The notes below the pieces were generated by a model that did not search any database, was not told the origin of the DNA, and was given only the letters and a program-made list of their open reading frames with translations. From assembly GCA_025054795.1 (NCBI GenBank), contig JANWZU010000173.1, forward strand, positions 1-7,663: a stretch of DNA of 7,663 nt. Reading direction: 5' to 3'. A program made the translations under genes and the position numbers. Position 1 is the first letter of the stretch. The number at the start of each line of letters is the position of its first letter. Source of the stretch: Candidatus Caldarchaeum sp. Lineage in GTDB: Archaea > Thermoproteota > Nitrososphaeria_A > Caldarchaeales > Caldarchaeaceae. This document shows, piece after piece, positions 6,125 to 7,663 of the stretch.

Positions 6125-6133
6125 CTATATAAG
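6125..6133. promoter_or_regulatory. Shared symmetric TATA box between rps13 and the SDR gene
   Basis: CTATATAAG contains the self-complementary TATATA core at 6126-6131. It is centred 26.5 bases before the rps13 ATG on the minus strand and 28.5 bases before the SDR ATG on the plus strand. No Shine-Dalgarno motif precedes either gene. One TATA box could therefore direct leaderless transcription in both directions. An 8-base palindrome AGCATGCT at 6132-6139 lies on the SDR side. The call is by inspection only. Confidence 0.5.
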
Positions 6134-6156
6134 CATGCTATGGTCTTTCTGAAAAC

Positions 6157-6924
6157 ATGGCTCTGCTGGCCGGCAAGAGATGCTTAGTTTCAGGAGCCTC
6201 TGGAGACATAGGGAGAGCCGTTGTCGAGGAATTTCTACGTGAAGGAGCCTTGGTGGCAGCTGGAGCCCGGCGTATCTCGAGGCTTGAGGATCTCTTTCGG
6301 CGTGTTGGGCGTGAGTATGCGGGGGCCCTGCTAACAGGCTATCTCGACGTCTCCGACGAAAAGTCTGTCTCCGACTTCGTCGCAGCAGCTTTACTAAGGT
6401 TAGGAGGCGTCGACGTCGTGGTGAATGTAGCAGGTTATGTGATTGAGGAGGAGCTCTGGAGCAAGAGGCTCGTCGACCACACGGTTGACGACCTTATGAA
6501 AGTGATGATGGTTGACTTGGTCGGCTCCTTCTTCATGACCAAGCACACAGTTCCAACTATGATTAGGCAAGGCGGCGGTGTTGTCGTGAACGTTGCCTCC
6601 ACACCGGCTCTGACGGGCTACGACAAAGGCCTTGCATACACTCTCGCCAAGGCGGCTGTTATCGCCCTAACCAAACATACAGCGAGAGAGTACGGCGGGC
6701 TAGGAATAAGGTCATACACCCTAGCTCTCGGAAGCATAGAGACAGAGGCTACTGTGTCCTCCACATCTCGAGAGGAATACGTCAAGCTAGCCGAGGAAAG
6801 CCCCCTCAGGAGGTGGGGAAAGCCCGAGGAAGTGGCTTCGGCGGCGGCCCTGCTATGCTCCGACAAAGCCTCATTCATAAACGGCCAGACTGTAGTTGTT
6901 GACGGCGGAGCCGTTATGCTTTGA
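6157..6924 (+). CDS. Short-chain dehydrogenase/reductase (classical SDR, probably NADP-dependent)
   Basis: This 255-residue protein is a classical SDR with a single Rossmann fold. Motifs are SGASGDIG at 12-19 (cofactor glycine loop), LDVSD at 63-67, NVAG at 90-93, the catalytic S148, and YTLAK at 161-165 carrying the catalytic Tyr and Lys. The end has INGQTVVVDGG at 241-251, as in FabG-like enzymes. R38 and R39 after the second strand suggest NADP(H) preference. The position that usually holds the fourth catalytic residue, an Asn in the NLxGxF motif, is D120 in VDLVGSF, which is unusual. The substrate cannot be read from the sequence; FabG-like sugar, acyl or steroid-like alcohols are all possible. 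It is divergent from rps13, has a probable leaderless start, and ends 53 bases before tatA, so it may be a single-gene unit. Confidence 0.9.
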   Translation: MALLAGKRCLVSGASGDIGRAVVEEFLREGALVAAGARRISRLEDLFRRVGREYAGALLTGYLDVSDEKSVSDFVAAALLRLGGVDVVVNVAGYVIEEELWSKRLVDHTVDDLMKVMMVDLVGSFFMTKHTVPTMIRQGGGVVVNVASTPALTGYDKGLAYTLAKAAVIALTKHTAREYGGLGIRSYTLALGSIETEATVSSTSREEYVKLAEESPLRRWGKPEEVASAAALLCSDKASFINGQTVVVDGGAVML

Positions 6925-6938
6925 TAGACCTGTAAAGC

Positions 6939-6947
6939 TTATTAAAA
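6939..6947 (+). promoter_or_regulatory. TATA-like promoter element of tatA
   Basis: TTATTAAAA in the 53-base gap after the SDR gene is centred 35 bases before the tatA ATG. This predicts a short leader of roughly 8-9 bases. It suggests the Tat genes are transcribed apart from the SDR gene, although read-through is possible. Confidence 0.4.
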
Positions 6948-6977
6948 GGAGCTCCATCCTATTCTGCGGAAGGGTTT

Positions 6978-7283
6978 ATGGCGATTCAGGGAATCGAGTG
7001 GATTGTGGTCGCCGTAGTAGTGCTTGTCCTGTTCCTCTGGGGCCCCGAGAAACTTCCGAAAATAGCCCGGTCTTTTGGACAAGCCAAGAAGGAGTTTGAG
7101 AAGGCGTCGAAGGGGTTTGAGGAAGAGATATCGAAGGCCGCATCCCTTCAGCCCACAGCATCCCAGCAACCGCCCGACGACAAGCTGCTTGAGGTCGCTA
7201 GGGCTTTGAACATACAGACGGAAGGGCTTACACGGGAGGAGATAGCCAAGGCGATAATCGATAAGTCGCAGAAAACAGCATAA
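6978..7283 (+). CDS. tatA: Twin-arginine translocase subunit TatA
   Basis: This 101-residue membrane protein is TatA, which multimerises to let folded proteins with twin-arginine signals cross the cytoplasmic membrane. Residues 6-20 form the short transmembrane helix (IEWIVVAVVVLVLFL). The hinge follows as WGPEKLP at 21-27, a variant of the usual FGP motif, and an amphipathic helix runs through about residue 52 (KIARSFGQAKKEFEKA). A Pro/Gln-rich linker (55-67) leads to a C-terminal segment, DDKLLEVARALNIQTEG and TREEIAKAI (67-93), which looks like a small helix-extended-loop-helix module. I believe similar tails occur on other archaeal TatA proteins. No TatB is seen, so TatA probably serves both roles. 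tatC follows after a 42-base gap. Confidence 0.93.
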   Translation: MAIQGIEWIVVAVVVLVLFLWGPEKLPKIARSFGQAKKEFEKASKGFEEEISKAASLQPTASQQPPDDKLLEVARALNIQTEGLTREEIAKAIIDKSQKTA

Positions 7284-7290
7284 CGTTATA

Positions 7291-7304
7291 TTCAGTCGAC
7301 TGAA
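7291..7304. repeat. Perfect 14-base palindrome between tatA and tatC
   Basis: TTCAGTCGACTGAA is fully self-complementary and lies in the 42-base tatA-tatC spacer, just after TTATAT (7286-7291). It could be an operator site, or part of a small hairpin without a loop. A palindrome of this size is expected by chance about once in 16 kb, so function is not proven. Confidence 0.5.
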
Positions 7305-7313
7305 CAAGGGGTA

Positions 7314-7318
7314 GAGGT
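7314..7318 (+). promoter_or_regulatory. Shine-Dalgarno motif deciding the TTG start of tatC
   Basis: GAGGT sits 7 bases before the TTG at 7326, matching the centre of the archaeal ribosome-binding consensus. The alternative ATG at 7344 has AAGGAG directly against it, which is too close, so the TTG is preferred. Confidence 0.5.
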
Positions 7319-7325
7319 CGGGGCG

Positions 7326-7663
7326 TTGAGCAGAGACAAGGAGATGCCCCTAATCGAGCATTTAAGAGAGCTCAAGGACAGGGTTAAAGTGGTAATCGTC
7401 TCCTTCATAGTTGCTCTTATTTTCTGGCTGGCGTTTCCAGCCAACCTCACAGGAGGGTCTTTCAACCCCGAGTTTTACGAGCCTATGGTCTCGCTTGTTC
7501 TGAGGAGGGTGGTTAACGACATCGGCGGGGAGAGGCTAACGATTATAGGCTGCAGCGTCACATCGCCTTTCGAAATTGTCTTTCTCGGAGCTGCTTTCCT
7601 AGCTTTGGCAACCATCATACCAGTAATCGGATACGAAACCTACGCATACGTCGACCCAGCTCT
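7326..7663 (+). CDS. tatC: Twin-arginine translocase subunit TatC, partial at the window edge
   Basis: About 112 residues are visible before the window ends. TatC is the multi-spanning membrane subunit that recognises twin-arginine signal peptides. The cytoplasmic N-terminus shows the family motif as MPLIEHLRELKDRV at 7-20, with the conserved EHL-ELK core, followed by the first membrane helix (VVIVSFIVALIFWLAF, 22-37). After an outside loop comes SPFEIVFLGAAF at 80-91, corresponding to the conserved tEpF region, and then a second helix leading to YETYAYVDPA (103-112), equivalent to the aFiaPGL motif. The TTG start is chosen because of a well-placed Shine-Dalgarno motif; an in-frame ATG at 7344 would give a shorter N-terminus that also fits the family. 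The remaining helices lie beyond the window. Confidence 0.92.
   Translation, partial: MSRDKEMPLIEHLRELKDRVKVVIVSFIVALIFWLAFPANLTGGSFNPEFYEPMVSLVLRRVVNDIGGERLTIIGCSVTSPFEIVFLGAAFLALATIIPVIGYETYAYVDPA

Noticed and set aside
6135..6142. Upstream ATG codons at 6135 and 6140 as starts for the SDR gene
   Set aside because: The ATG at 6140 is out of frame with the SDR. The one at 6135 is 22 bases upstream of the assigned start, also out of frame, and both lie within the region expected to be promoter.
1..7663. CRISPR arrays, insertion sequences, tRNA genes or phage-derived genes
   Set aside because: No regularly spaced repeats, transposase motifs, terminal inverted repeats or tRNA-like folds were seen; nearly all sequence is accounted for by ordinary chromosomal genes.

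Overview
This window looks like chromosomal DNA of an archaeon. It carries archaeal-type ribosomal proteins uL22, uS3, uL29 and uS13, the archaeal/eukaryotic RNase P protein Rpp29, an AbrB-PhoU fusion regulator, and TATA-like boxes at archaeal spacing from start codons. A split MetE next to a TrxR-like ferredoxin-NADP reductase and a minimal TatA/TatC pair, at moderate GC by eye, would fit a thermophilic or TACK-group lineage (Aigarchaeota/Thaumarchaeota or Thermoprotei-like). That placement is inference and the exact lineage is not proven.

Layout. At the left edge (1-1427, minus strand) lies a tightly overlapping ribosomal operon, rpl22-rps3-rpl29-rnp1. It starts at rpl22 with its own promoter and runs out of the window inside rnp1. 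The divergent gene (1535-2515, plus) is a PhoU-type phosphate regulator with an AbrB-like N-terminal DNA-binding domain. Next is a three-gene plus-strand operon (2554-5614): a ferredoxin-NADP+ reductase of the thioredoxin-reductase-like type, a MetE N-terminal-half homologue with a degenerate metal site, and a MetE catalytic-half homologue. This operon ends tail-to-tail with a stand-alone rps13 (5611-6102, minus), the two stop codons sharing one CTAG. rps13 and a divergent short-chain dehydrogenase/reductase (6157-6924, plus) appear to share a single symmetric TATA box. The right end carries tatA (6978-7283) and the start of tatC (7326 onward, cut by the window), the minimal twin-arginine protein export system.

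How it works together. The ribosomal genes, rnp1 and the Tat genes are housekeeping. The most distinctive block is the reductase plus split methionine synthase. The catalytic MetE subunit keeps the His-x-Cys and the distal Cys zinc ligands, but has Ser-Cys where the canonical zinc-ligand Glu sits. Its partner has the same fold signatures with most metal ligands altered. Close linkage to a ferredoxin-NADP reductase suggests, as inference only, a redox-linked methyl supply for methionine synthesis.

Expression signals are consistent. Four first-in-unit genes have a TATA-like box centred about 26-28 bases before the start codon and no Shine-Dalgarno sequence, as expected for leaderless mRNAs. Several internal operon genes have clear Shine-Dalgarno motifs. 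I saw no tRNA, rRNA, CRISPR array, insertion sequence or phage gene. The coding density is very high and no gene-free stretch exceeds about 110 bases.
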